From Afipia sp. (GTDB taxonomy: Bacteria; Pseudomonadota; Alphaproteobacteria; Rhizobiales; Xanthobacteraceae), in the NCBI GenBank assembly GCA_030652315.1, contig JAUSAX010000139.1, positions 1-53,921 of the forward strand: a stretch of 53,921 nucleotides of DNA. The letters run 5' to 3'. The notes below the pieces were generated by a model. The model did not search any database and was not told where the DNA came from. It worked only from the letters and a program-made list of their open reading frames with translations. Shown here in pieces: positions 26,484-34,642 of the stretch. Position numbers and translations under genes: made by a program. How positions within the stretch are numbered: the first letter of the stretch is position 1; each line of letters starts with the position of its first letter.

Positions 26484-26749
26484 TCGGATACTCCGTCGGT
26501 TTGCCCTGCGATAACGGCCTCGATCCGCGGGCGCTGATCGGGAAAGGTTCCGAAGAAAATGTGTTTGTCATCGATGACGGTGATGGGCGCGATGCGAACG
26601 CCGGCCCGGTTCTTTACCTCTGCGACGGCCAGATCGCGCAGATCGTGCTCTACGAAGGGGATGTTTTTGCTGTTGAGCCAGCGCTTCAGGACCACGCAAT
26701 CCGGGCAGGTCGGAGTCGAATAGATTTCGATGCGATGTCGGCTCGCCAT
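26480..26749 (-). CDS. Glutaredoxin-like thioredoxin-fold protein
   Basis: 89 residues from ATG 26749 with GAGGA six bases upstream; a TTG at 26761 is a weaker alternative. The active site is CPDC (residues 15-18) in IEIYSTPTCPDCVVLKRWL, followed by the cis-Pro loop VRIAPITVIDD and an FFGTFPDQ segment. It lies between copA and the reductase gene and overlaps the latter by four bases. Thiol-disulfide or copper-binding chemistry in copper stress is inferred from context. Confidence 0.88.
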   Translation of the reverse strand: MASRHRIEIYSTPTCPDCVVLKRWLNSKNIPFVEHDLRDLAVAEVKNRAGVRIAPITVIDDKHIFFGTFPDQRPRIEAVIAGQTDGVSE

Positions 26750-26816
26750 GGCGATCCTCAAAACAAAAGAGGGATTGAGAGAGGCGCGGCCCGCCTCAAT
26801 GGCGGGCCGGATGCGT

Positions 26817-29345
26817 TCATTCGGCCGGAGCGAGTGAAACCGCAGCGATGTCGCCAGTTTCCCGGACGGGCGCCTGGAAGCGCTTCAGGCGCATCGCGTT
26901 GCCGAGCACGAAGACGCTGGACAGTGCCATCGCGCCGGCCGCCAGCATCGGCGAAAGCAGCATCCCGCTGACGGGATAAAGTGCACCTGCCGCAACCGGA
27001 ATCAGGGCCGCATTGTAGGCGAAGGCCCAGAACAGGTTCTGCTGGATGTTGCGGATCGTTGCCTTCGACAAAGCGATCGCGTTGGCGACACCGAGCAGAT
27101 CGCCAGACATCAACACCACATCGGCGCTTTCGATCGCAACGTCCGTACCGGTGCCGATCGCCATGCCGACATCAGCCTCGGCCAGGGCCGGCGCATCGTT
27201 GATGCCGTCGCCCACGAAAGTTACGGCGCGGCCACCGGCTCGCAGGCGCTTGATGGCATCAACCTTGCCGTCGGGCAGCACTTCGGCAACGACCTCGTCA
27301 ATGCCGAGTTGGGCTGCGATCGCTTCTGCGGTGCGACGATTGTCGCCGGTGATCATCGCGACCTTCAAACCCATGGCCTGCAGGGCGCGTATGGCTTGCG
27401 GGGTCGAACGCTTGATCGGATCGGAAACCGCGATCACGGCAGCAAGCTTGCCGTCCACCGCCGCATAGAGTGGCGTCTTGGCCTGCTTGCCCATGCGGCT
27501 TGCAGTGTCGGCGAAGGTGTCCACCGCAATGCCGAGCTTGGCCATATAGCGGTCGGCGCCAACAGCAACATGGCGCTGACCAACCTTCGCGTTGACACCG
27601 AAGCCGGGCACGGCTTCGAAAGCACTGACTTCATCCAATGAAGACCCTTCATCCTTGGCGGCAGCCACGATGGCGGCAGCAACCGGGTGTTCGGACTGAG
27701 CCTCCACCGACGCAACGAGTGCCAGAACCTTTGCACGCTCGAAACCGCTGGTGACGTCGAGATCGGTCATCACCGGCTTGCCGGCCGTGAGCGTTCCGGT
27801 CTTGTCGAGGGCAATGACCTGCGTCGACTTCAGAGATTGCAGCGCCTCGCCATTGCGGAACAGCACGCCGAGTTCGGCCGCGCGGCCGGTGCCGACCATG
27901 ATCGAGGTCGGGGTAGCGAGCCCCATGGCGCAGGGGCAAGCGATGATCAGCACCGCGACCGCATTGACCAGCGCGAAGCTGACGGCCGGCTCAGGACCGA
28001 GGAACAGCCACACCAGAAAGGTCAACGCCGCTGCGGCCATGACGGCAGGCACGAACCAAGCCGTCACCTTGTCGACGACTGCCTGGATCGGCAGCTTCGA
28101 GCCCTGCGCGGTTTCGACCATGCGGATGATCTGGGAGAGCAGCGTGTCAGCGCCGACCTTGGTGGCGCGATAGGTGAAGCTGCCGGTCTTGTTGATCGTG
28201 CCGCCGACGACCTCCGCACCTTCTCCCTTGCCGACCGGGATCGGCTCGCCGGAGATCATCGACTCATCCACGAACGACGAACCCGACAAGACGACACCAT
28301 CGACCGGCAGCTTGTCGCCCGGACGCACCTGGACGACATCACCCGCGACCACCTCATCGAGCGGGATCTCGACGAACTGACCGTTGCGCTCGACACGGGC
28401 GGACTTGGCCTGCAAACCCATCAGCCGCTTGATCGCTTCACTGGTGCGGCCCTTGGCCTTGGCTTCGAGAAGGCGCCCGAGGAGGATCAGCGTGATGATG
28501 ACCGCCGAGGCCTCGTAGTAGACGTTGGCCGTGCCGTCCGGCAGCACGTCCGGTGCGAAGGTCGCAACGACCGAATAGGCCCAGGCCGCGGTCGAGCCGA
28601 GCACCACCAGCGAGTTCATGTCGGGGGCGAGGCGCATCAAGGCGGGCACGCCCTTCTTGTAGAAGCGCAGGCCAGGGCCGAACTGGACGATGGTCGCGAG
28701 AACAAAGAAGGCGATGTAGCGCGGCTGATCGTCAAAATTTGCCATCAGCCAATGATGCAGCGGCGGGTACGCGTGCGCGCCCATTTCCAGCACGAAGATC
28801 GGCAACGTCAGCACGGCTGCGATACTGAAGTCGCGCTTGAGGTTGGAGAATTCGCGGTTGCGGGCGTCCTCGCGGCTGTCGCTACCAGCGACCGCGGATG
28901 CGTCGCTGCGGCGCGGCTCATAGCCGGCCTTGCGGATGGCGGCGTCGATCGCCGCGCGCGGGGCTGCGCCGGCGAAACTCTCTATGGTGGCGCGTTCGGT
29001 GGCGAGATTGACCGACGCCTTGAGCACGCCCGGAACCGCGGCGATCGCCAGTTCGACGCGACGGACGCAAGAGGCGCAGGTCATGCCCTCGTTCTCGACC
29101 TCCGACTTTTCGACGGGAACCTCGTAGCCGGCATTGTTGATGGCGGCGATGACGGCAGCGGAATCTATCGCGCGATCGAAGGTAACGTCGGCGTTCTCGG
29201 TGGCGAGGTTGACGGCAGCCGCCGTTATGCCCGGCACCTTGGTGATGGCAACCTCGACGCGGCGCACGCAGGAGGCGCAGGTCATACCTGCGATGGGAAA
29301 GCTTTGTCTGACTGCGACGCCAGCAGGATTCAAGGGAGCGTTCAT
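26817..29345 (-). CDS. copA: Cu(I)-exporting P1B-type ATPase
   Basis: 842 residues. The start at 29345 is chosen because the CueR-type promoter occupies 29381-29411, and GAGG lies upstream; the frame itself is open further. Two N-terminal heavy-metal domains each have MTCASC (Cys23/26 and Cys90/93). Then come membrane helices, the SGEPIPV actuator loop, the ion-binding [11 protein letters not shown] in the sixth helix, the DKTGTLT phosphorylation site, [10 protein letters not shown] and the [20 protein letters not shown] hinge. CPC plus the C-terminal features fits subgroup 1B-1 (Cu+/Ag+). It is first in a reverse operon with the glutaredoxin-like protein, reductase and oxidase. Confidence 0.97.
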   Translation of the reverse strand: MNAPLNPAGVAVRQSFPIAGMTCASCVRRVEVAITKVPGITAAAVNLATENADVTFDRAIDSAAVIAAINNAGYEVPVEKSEVENEGMTCASCVRRVELAIAAVPGVLKASVNLATERATIESFAGAAPRAAIDAAIRKAGYEPRRSDASAVAGSDSREDARNREFSNLKRDFSIAAVLTLPIFVLEMGAHAYPPLHHWLMANFDDQPRYIAFFVLATIVQFGPGLRFYKKGVPALMRLAPDMNSLVVLGSTAAWAYSVVATFAPDVLPDGTANVYYEASAVIITLILLGRLLEAKAKGRTSEAIKRLMGLQAKSARVERNGQFVEIPLDEVVAGDVVQVRPGDKLPVDGVVLSGSSFVDESMISGEPIPVGKGEGAEVVGGTINKTGSFTYRATKVGADTLLSQIIRMVETAQGSKLPIQAVVDKVTAWFVPAVMAAAALTFLVWLFLGPEPAVSFALVNAVAVLIIACPCAMGLATPTSIMVGTGRAAELGVLFRNGEALQSLKSTQVIALDKTGTLTAGKPVMTDLDVTSGFERAKVLALVASVEAQSEHPVAAAIVAAAKDEGSSLDEVSAFEAVPGFGVNAKVGQRHVAVGADRYMAKLGIAVDTFADTASRMGKQAKTPLYAAVDGKLAAVIAVSDPIKRSTPQAIRALQAMGLKVAMITGDNRRTAEAIAAQLGIDEVVAEVLPDGKVDAIKRLRAGGRAVTFVGDGINDAPALAEADVGMAIGTGTDVAIESADVVLMSGDLLGVANAIALSKATIRNIQQNLFWAFAYNAALIPVAAGALYPVSGMLLSPMLAAGAMALSSVFVLGNAMRLKRFQAPVRETGDIAAVSLAPAE

Positions 29346-29380
29346 CGGAACTGGACCTCTGTTTGATACGTTCGAACAGA

Positions 29381-29411
29381 GGTCTAGAGGTTCCAGTGAT
29401 GGGAAGGTCAA
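29381..29411 (-). promoter_or_regulatory. CueR-type promoter of copA
   Basis: Reverse strand: TTGACC (-35, 29406-29411), then a 19-bp spacer TTCCCATCACTGGAACCTC containing the imperfect dyad, then TAGACC (-10, 29381-29386). Layout and sequence match known CueR-activated copA promoters. The predicted start point leaves a leader of roughly 30 nt before ATG 29345. Confidence 0.9.
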
Positions 29412-29525
29412 CAGGGCTTGGTAAGATTTCTTTCGACGGACTCAAACACCGGAAAAATCGAGATAACTCGGCATTCGATGTAGTGGGATGGTCAGTGCGG
29501 GCACTGAAACATGCCGAAATACCGG

Positions 29526-29556
29526 TTGACCTTCCCGGTACTGGAACCACGAGTTT
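29526..29556 (+). promoter_or_regulatory. CueR-type promoter of copZ
   Basis: TTGACC (29526-29531) is followed by a 19-bp spacer with CTTCCCGGTACTGGAACC and then GAGTTT, a weak -10. The dyad resembles the copA promoter in the opposite direction. It lies about 45 bp upstream of the copZ start. Confidence 0.75.
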
Positions 29557-29598
29557 GCGCAAACGGCACGATGCCGATCCACAAATGAGGATTATGAA

Positions 29599-29805
29599 AT
29601 GCTGAAGTTGAAGGTACCCACTATGACCTGCGGCCATTGCGCTGGAGTCATCACGAAGGCGATCCGGAGCGTCGACGTGGGCGCCAAGGTCAATGTCGAT
29701 CTCAAGACACAAACCCTGACTATCGACGCCAATTCAGATGACCGTGCCTTCACACAGGCACTTGAAGTGGCGGGCTATCCTGCCACCATCAGCGCCACGC
29801 AATAA
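29599..29805 (+). CDS. copZ: Copper chaperone CopZ (heavy-metal-associated domain)
   Basis: A 68-residue single HMA domain with the Cu(I) motif MTCGHC (Cys11, Cys14) and the betaalphabeta pattern KLKVPTMTCGHCAGVITKAI, VNVDLKTQTLTID, FTQALEVAGYPATI. It would hand Cu(I) to the N-terminal domains of CopA. It is divergent from copA, each with its own CueR-type promoter. Confidence 0.95.
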   Translation: MLKLKVPTMTCGHCAGVITKAIRSVDVGAKVNVDLKTQTLTIDANSDDRAFTQALEVAGYPATISATQ

Positions 29806-29820
29806 CGACGGACTTTCGAA

Positions 29821-29841
29821 GGGCGGAGTTTCTCTCCGCCC
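29821..29841 (+). terminator. Hairpin after copZ
   Basis: A perfect 8-bp stem GGGCGGAG/CTCCGCCC with a 5-nt loop starts 15 bp after the copZ stop. No T-run follows, so termination efficiency is uncertain. Confidence 0.5.
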
Positions 29842-29900
29842 CAAGCGCGGCATGACAAATTCAGAAAGTAAGATGGGCACTTGAGATGCTGCCCGTGGTT

Positions 29901-29935
29901 GTGGGGCGGGCAGAGTTGAGGCCTGCCCGCCCCAC
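29901..29935 (-). terminator. Strong hairpin downstream of RND remnant
   Basis: A perfect 13-bp stem GTGGGGCGGGCAG/CTGCCCGCCCCAC with a 9-nt loop. It lies just past the stop of the reverse-strand RND remnant, so it was probably that gene's terminator. No T-run on either strand. Confidence 0.5.
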
Positions 29936-29940
29936 ACTCG

Positions 29941-30117
29941 TTAGCGCAGAGGATCGCCTTCAACGGGCACCATCGCATTGCCCCCGGAACCGGCTGCTCG
30001 CCGCAGTACAAGCCGTCGGATGCCGACATAGAAGACAGGCGTCAGGATCAACCCGAAGAATGTCACGCCAAGCATGCCCGCGAACACGGCGATGCCCATG
30101 GCCGCGAACTTGGCATT
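29941..30117 (-). pseudogene. C-terminal remnant of an RND efflux pump
   Basis: About 58 codons remain. FAAMGIAVFAGMLGVTFFGL followed by ILTPVFYVGIRRLV is the last transmembrane helix and exit of AcrB/HAE1-type RND pumps. Everything upstream (about 1000 residues in a whole pump) is missing. Sequence before 30117 is unrelated. The remnant marks a deletion endpoint next to the copper genes. The gap to 30306 holds no gene. Confidence 0.75.
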
Positions 30118-30306
30118 AAGTGGAAGCCTGGATAGCAACATCACTTTGGGCGGACGGAGCGCGTTCACAGCATACGGCTAACCCGCAACACGTCCGAGCT
30201 ATTGCAACGTTGTTTCCCGCGTCATTCCATAACGCGTCATTGCTCGGTTTGAACTGGACTGTCCGCCCTAGCAGAGCGTGTGTGTGCTTACAGATTGGAG
30301 CACACG

Positions 30307-30690
30307 ATGAACCCAGCGACATTGAAGATCCCGCCAGAAAGGCAATCGAAACCCGAAAAGGCCGCCCATCGATCCCAACCATTGAACGATGCCATAGAAG
30401 CCGATCTCACGCGACTTGCCATCGATCCGATCGTAAAACTTCGTAAGCGTTACACCGCATTATTCGCTGAAGCCCCACCGAGGGCGTTCGGTCCTGATCT
30501 CCTACGCCGAAGCATTGCTCATGGCATACAACGAAATGCTTATGGAACGCTGTGTCGGGAAGTACAGCGATTGCTTGATCGGGCTGTCAGGTTGGCCCGA
30601 CGCAGCGAGAGTTACCCCGCGTGCTCAGCGTCTGCAATGCGACCGTACTGCTTCCCCTACCGGCCAGTGGGTTTTTTCTTACGTCTCTGA
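30307..30690 (+). pseudogene. DUF2924-like protein, truncated by repeat
   Basis: From ATG 30307 (GGAG upstream) the frame encodes DPIVKLRKRYTALFAEAPPR and then GPDLLRRSIAHGIQRNAYGT, the N-terminal half of DUF2924. Members of this family typically sit beside serine recombinases in rhizobial mobile regions. After RLLDRAVRLARR the resemblance stops, and the frame runs into the 30661 repeat and ends at 30690. The C-terminal half is missing. No recombinase gene is in the window. Confidence 0.65.
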
Positions 30691-31077
30691 GGCGAGCCTC
30701 CAGAAAACGGGAATTTCTCAATGGATACATGGAGACTTTCGGGGATTTCCGGAGGAATTGGTGCGAATATCGGTCTCCACAGAGACTCCTTACGCACGAA
30801 AAGCCCGCCATTTGCGGGCCTTTCTGCACTTAAAAAAGAATATTCTATGAAAGCCGGACTGGCTGGCTGGCGACGCAGTGGTGATCGCACCCGTCTCAGC
30901 TCGAATTCCCTGCTAACAGGGAATTTTACAGGGAAAATTGCAATTCTGAGGCCTTAGGGATCGACTTCGCGGTGAGAAACCGCTGCGCCACAGCCACATC
31001 GCGTGTAGCTTCCTAAAAAATAGCAGGGAAAATATTTCAGAAATCAGGGACTTTTTTCAGCGACAACAGGGAATTTC
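30661..31077 (+). repeat. Long interspersed repeat, copy 2
   Basis: Same-orientation partner of 12461-12875, with the same landmark blocks including the GCCCGC/GCGGGC hairpin (30803-30819) and the tandem CAGGGAA motifs near the right end. The two differ by scattered substitutions and small indels. The IS66-family element inserted a few bases beyond its right end. Confidence 0.85.
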
Positions 31078-31080
31078 ATC

Positions 31081-31088
31081 CTCAATGC
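31081..31088. repeat. IS66 target-site duplication, left
   Basis: CTCAATGC immediately precedes the left inverted end and is repeated exactly at 33656-33663. Confidence 0.95.
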
Positions 31089-31173
31089 GTAAGCGTCCAT
31101 TTCTTGCACGCTTGTTTGCTTAGGTAGCGAGCCGATCTGTTCTCACCAGCAAATTGCAGGTGAGGAGGACGAG

Positions 31174-31671
31174 GTGGCAGGCTTACGCGAACGTTATGGT
31201 GAGGCTTTCTGGCGCACGCACCACGAGGCGTGGTGTTGTAGTGAGTTGAATCAGCGGGAGTATTGCGAGGCCCAGGGGATTCCGCTGAAGGCGTTCGGCA
31301 ACTGGCGGGCGAAGTTCAAAGCCGAACCGCAACCGGCCGAACGCAAGCTGCTCTATCGGCGCCGGGGTCTTAGTCATACCCTTAGTCATAGTCCTAGTCA
31401 TAGGCTTAGTCATATGACTAGCGGCTCGATGGCGTCGGGGCCGAGTGTTGCTCCGCCTCGCGATGGTCGTCGTCGAACATTCACAGAAGCCGACAAACGC
31501 CAGATCATTGATGAGGCGGTGCGACCCGGTGCGAGCCTTTCGGATGTGGCACGCCACTACGGGATCGCAGCGCGTGTCCTGTTCCGCTGGAAGCAGGAAC
31601 TGACGGCATCGGCCGCACCGCTGTTCGTCGCGGTTGAGATCGTGGATGCCGCTGAGGAGCATGCATCATGA
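31174..31671 (+). CDS. tnpA: IS66 accessory protein TnpA
   Basis: A 165-residue protein with a GTG start after GAGGAGGACGAG. The N-terminal part (YGEAFWRTHHEAW, SELNQREYCEAQGI, FGNWRAKF) and the C-terminal helix-turn-helix (RQIIDEAVRPGASLSDVARH, GIAARVLFRWKQEL) are typical of IS66 OrfA. A Ser-His-x-x repeat linker (about 67-81) joins them. Its TGA overlaps the start of tnpB by four bases. Confidence 0.92.
   Translation: MAGLRERYGEAFWRTHHEAWCCSELNQREYCEAQGIPLKAFGNWRAKFKAEPQPAERKLLYRRRGLSHTLSHSPSHRLSHMTSGSMASGPSVAPPRDGRRRTFTEADKRQIIDEAVRPGASLSDVARHYGIAARVLFRWKQELTASAAPLFVAVEIVDAAEEHAS
31369..31416 (+). repeat. Four tandem 12-bp units inside tnpA
   Basis: Four 12-bp units of the form C(T/C)TAGTCATANN (for example CTTAGTCATACC) follow one another and encode a Ser-His-x-x repeat. 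The block ends in the palindrome TAGTCATATGACTA (31408-31421). Confidence 0.85.
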
Positions 31672-32021
31672 CGCTGCTTCCTCGGGGCGTGAAGGTTCAC
31701 CTCAGCTTCGGCTTCATTGACATGCGCAAGGGCATCGACGGGCTCGCCATGCTGGTCCAGGGCGTACTACGGCAGGATCCCTTCTCGGGCCACCTGTTCG
31801 TATTCCGCGGCCGCAAGGCCAATCTCATCAAGATCGTGTACTGGGACGGCACCGGGCTTTGCCTGTTCACCAAGCGGCTTGAGCACGGCGTCTTCCTGTG
31901 GCCGTCGAATGTCGAGCCGGGCGGAACGCTGATGCTGAGTTCGGCGCAGTTGTCGATGCTGATTGACGGCGTCGACTGGCGCGCACCGGAGCGCCAGTGG
32001 CGACCGGCTGTGGCGGGATGA
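31668..32021 (+). CDS. tnpB: IS66 accessory protein TnpB
   Basis: A 117-residue IS66 Orf2 protein with the family hallmarks VKVHLSFGFIDMRKGIDGLA, FRGRKANLIKIVYWDGTGLC and the C-terminal MLIDGVDW. It overlaps tnpA by four bases. Needed for transposition in IS66 elements; biochemical role not established. Confidence 0.96.
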   Translation: MTLLPRGVKVHLSFGFIDMRKGIDGLAMLVQGVLRQDPFSGHLFVFRGRKANLIKIVYWDGTGLCLFTKRLEHGVFLWPSNVEPGGTLMLSSAQLSMLIDGVDWRAPERQWRPAVAG

Positions 32022-32095
32022 TCGCTGCGGCTGATTGACTCAACATGCATGTGGGCCGGTGAGGAAGCGCGCGAGTCAGCATAGACTTCACACTC

Positions 32096-33628
32096 ATGGA
32101 CGTCGATCTTGCAGCCCTGCCAGATGATGTAGAGACGTTGCAGCGGATGGTGCGCGCACTCGCGGCCGACGTGACCGGCCTCAGCGAAGCACAAGCCGAG
32201 ATCGAACGGCTCCGGCTGATCGTGCAAAAGCTGCAGCGCAGCCAGTTCGGCCGGCGCGCCGAACGGCTTGATGACGACCAATTGCAGCTCGGCTTCGAAG
32301 ATCTCAACGCCGACATCGCGCGGGCTGAAGCAACGCTTCCCGCGACGGCAAAGACCTCAAGATCGAAGACCGAGCGGCTAAGCCTGCCGGCGCATCTGCC
32401 CCGCGAGGACACGCGGCTCGATCTTGAGCATCAGGCCTGCCCCTGCTGTGGTGGCGAGCTGCATGCGATCGGCGAGACGGTCAGCGAGATGCTCGACCAT
32501 GTACCTGCCCGGCTTCGCGTCATCCGCATTTGCCGACCGCGCTATGGCTGCCGAGCCTGCGGGACCATCCATCAGGCTCCCGCCCCGGAGCGTCCGATCG
32601 CCAAGGGCCTCGCAAGCCCTGCTCTACTCGCCCATGTCCTGGTCGCCAAATACTGCGATCATCTTCCTCTTTATAGACAGAGCCAGATCTTCGCTCGGCA
32701 CGGCGTCGAGCTCGATCGCTCGACCCTGGCCAACTGGGTCGGGGGTGCCTGTTGGTGGCTGGAGCCGCTGCAGGAAAGGCTCGCCGAGCATGTCTTTGCA
32801 TCGCAGAAGTTGTTCGCCGACGACACCCCGCTTCCGGTGCTCGATCCCGGCCGCGGCCGCACCAAGACCGGCCGACTCTGGGTTTATGCGCGCGATGACC
32901 GGCCGTGGAGCGGGGCTGATCCGCCGGCAGCCGTCTACTTCTACAGTCCCGACCGTCGGGCCGAACGACCCGCCTCCCATCTGGCGAAGTTCAAAGGCAT
33001 CGTTCAGGTTGACGGCTATCCCGGATTCGATCAACTCAGAGAAGGCGGCGATATCCAACTCGCGGCGTGCTGGGCCCATGCAAGGCGCAAGTTCTATGAG
33101 GTGCAGCAGGCCACCGACTCTCCGATCGCGGCCGAAGCGCTGCGGCGCATCGCCGAGCTCTATGCGATCGAGGCAACGATCCGAGGCAAGACAGCCGACG
33201 CACGGCGGGACGTCCGACAAGTTCGCTCGCTGCCGCTGGTTGCTGCAATGAAGGCCTGGCTCGAGACGCAGCTGACCCACATCCCGCCGCGCGGCGGCCT
33301 TGCCGATGCGATCCGCTACGCACTGACCCGCTGGAGCGACCTCAGCCGGTTCCTCGATGACGGGCGCATCGAACTCGACACCAACACCGTGGAACGCGCC
33401 ATCCGCCCCATCACACTCGGCCGCAAAAACCACCTGTTCGCCGGATCCGATCGCGGGGCTGCGCGCTGGGCGACCGTCTGCTCCCTTATCACCACCGCAA
33501 AGCTCAACGACGTCGAGCCCTTCGCCTACCTCAAAGACGTGCTTCTTCGCATGTCCAACGGTCATCCGATGAGCCGTCTTGACGACCTGCTGCCCTGGAA
33601 TTGGACCCCGTCAAATCCCGCGACCTGA
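32096..33628 (+). CDS. tnpC: IS66 transposase TnpC
   Basis: A 510-residue transposase. An N-terminal coiled coil (about 10-60, leucine-rich), a zinc-finger-like CPCCGG/CRPRYGCRACG region (about 115-160) and the DDE catalytic domain are present: ADDTPLPVLDPG (first Asp), VQVDGYPGFD (second Asp), and NTVERAIRPITLGRKNHLFA (Glu). The IS66 C-terminal domain ends MSRLDDLLPWNW. The frame is open throughout, so the element may still move. Confidence 0.96.
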   Translation: MDVDLAALPDDVETLQRMVRALAADVTGLSEAQAEIERLRLIVQKLQRSQFGRRAERLDDDQLQLGFEDLNADIARAEATLPATAKTSRSKTERLSLPAHLPREDTRLDLEHQACPCCGGELHAIGETVSEMLDHVPARLRVIRICRPRYGCRACGTIHQAPAPERPIAKGLASPALLAHVLVAKYCDHLPLYRQSQIFARHGVELDRSTLANWVGGACWWLEPLQERLAEHVFASQKLFADDTPLPVLDPGRGRTKTGRLWVYARDDRPWSGADPPAAVYFYSPDRRAERPASHLAKFKGIVQVDGYPGFDQLREGGDIQLAACWAHARRKFYEVQQATDSPIAAEALRRIAELYAIEATIRGKTADARRDVRQVRSLPLVAAMKAWLETQLTHIPPRGGLADAIRYALTRWSDLSRFLDDGRIELDTNTVERAIRPITLGRKNHLFAGSDRGAARWATVCSLITTAKLNDVEPFAYLKDVLLRMSNGHPMSRLDDLLPWNWTPSNPAT

Positions 33629-33655
33629 TCCCACGTGTCAGGAATGGACGCTTAC

Positions 33656-33663
33656 CTCAATGC
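33656..33663. repeat. IS66 target-site duplication, right
   Basis: CTCAATGC directly follows the right inverted end, identical to 31081-31088. Confidence 0.95.
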
Positions 33664-33664
33664 A

Positions 33665-34642
33665 TCAGACAAGTTTTCCAGAGCGCGCAGTTTCGCCAAA
33701 ACGTTTGAGGCTCCCGCTATGCATGATCCGGCCGCCGAGGGGGCGGCCGATGATCCGCTCCGCAAGCAGCGCAGCCTCGATCAGCGCATCGAGATTGACT
33801 CCGGTCTCGATTCCCATCTCATGGGCCATGAACACGATGTCTTCCGTACAGATGTTTCCAGCAGCCGCGCCGTGCGAGTGGCCGGCAAACGGACAACCTC
33901 CAAGTCCCGCGACAGAGCTGTCGAACAGATCGACGCCCATCCGCAACGCCGCATAGAAACTGGCTGGTCCTGCGCCACGCGTGTCATGCAAATGCAGGCC
34001 GATGCGTGCGGTGGGCGCCAATTCACGCGCAGCACCAACTCGGCGCTCGACCTCGGTCGGTACAGCCCATCCCACCGTGTCGGCCAGATAGATAGCCGGA
34101 ATTGGGCGACTGTTATTTCCGAAACGGTCCAGCACCCAGCGGACATTCTCCGTCACCGCCTCAACAGGGACGTCGCCCTGCAGGTTACAGCCAAAAGCGG
34201 TCATGATGTAGACAGAAGCGATTGAAACGCCGGCGTCATCATATAGACGAATCCAGTCGTCCTGGCGGCGACGCATGTCGTCGGCGCTGCAACCGTTATT
34301 CTGTCGCGCAAATGCATCGGATGCGTAGAACAGCAAAACGCCCTTCAGATCCACATTCTTCACCGCGGATGCTTGCCTGAAACCCTTCTCGTTCAACCAC
34401 AGCCCGGTATGCTTCACACCCGGAACCTTCTCGATGGCGGCGAAGAACTCGGCAGAATCCGCCATCTGCGGGACGTGCTTCGGGCTGACGAACGACGCAA
34501 CCTGAATCTGTTTCAGCCCCGTATGGGACAGCGCGTTGACCAGCGCGACCCGGTCCGCCAATGGAAAGACCTTCTTCTCGAATTGAAAACCCTCGCGCGG
34601 GCCCTCCTCGTGGATCTCGATAGCGGACGGCAAATCGCTCAT
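33665..34642 (-). CDS. Hydroxymethylglutaryl-CoA lyase-like protein
   Basis: A 325-residue DRE-TIM aldolase. The N-terminal catalytic motif is EGPREGFQFE, where canonical HMG-CoA lyases read GPRDGLQNE. The metal-binding GLHLHDTRG and the cysteine loop GLGGCPFAGHSHGAAAGNI are present. It would cleave a 3-hydroxy-3-methylglutaryl-CoA type ester to acetyl-CoA and a 3-oxo acid; the altered N-terminal motif leaves room for a homologue of that substrate. It is last in the ligase-carboxylase operon, overlapping the biotin carboxylase gene by four bases. The IS66 insertion sits immediately downstream of its stop. Confidence 0.88.
   Translation of the reverse strand: MSDLPSAIEIHEEGPREGFQFEKKVFPLADRVALVNALSHTGLKQIQVASFVSPKHVPQMADSAEFFAAIEKVPGVKHTGLWLNEKGFRQASAVKNVDLKGVLLFYASDAFARQNNGCSADDMRRRQDDWIRLYDDAGVSIASVYIMTAFGCNLQGDVPVEAVTENVRWVLDRFGNNSRPIPAIYLADTVGWAVPTEVERRVGAARELAPTARIGLHLHDTRGAGPASFYAALRMGVDLFDSSVAGLGGCPFAGHSHGAAAGNICTEDIVFMAHEMGIETGVNLDALIEAALLAERIIGRPLGGRIMHSGSLKRFGETARSGKLV

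Larger units (their letters stand above)
31089..33655 (+). mobile_element. IS66-family insertion sequence, complete
   Basis: A 2567-bp element bounded by inverted ends: GTAAGCGTCCATTTCTTGCA on the left, and GTAAGCGTCCATTCCTGACA as the reverse complement of the right end. An exact 8-bp target duplication CTCAATGC flanks it, the size typical of IS66. It holds the three standard genes tnpA, tnpB and tnpC, all uninterrupted. The perfect duplication suggests a fairly recent insertion. Its right end is one base beyond the stop codon of the HMG-CoA-lyase-like gene once the duplicated target is counted. Confidence 0.97.

Noticed and set aside
27687..29366. Forward 559-codon frame opposite copA
   Set aside because: High-GC antisense artefact: rich in Asp, Arg and Gly with no domain, while copA has every ATPase motif.
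12461..31077. The two 415-bp repeats as a CRISPR array or phage att sites
   Set aside because: There are only two long diverged copies, no short regularly spaced units, and no integrase or tRNA next to either copy.
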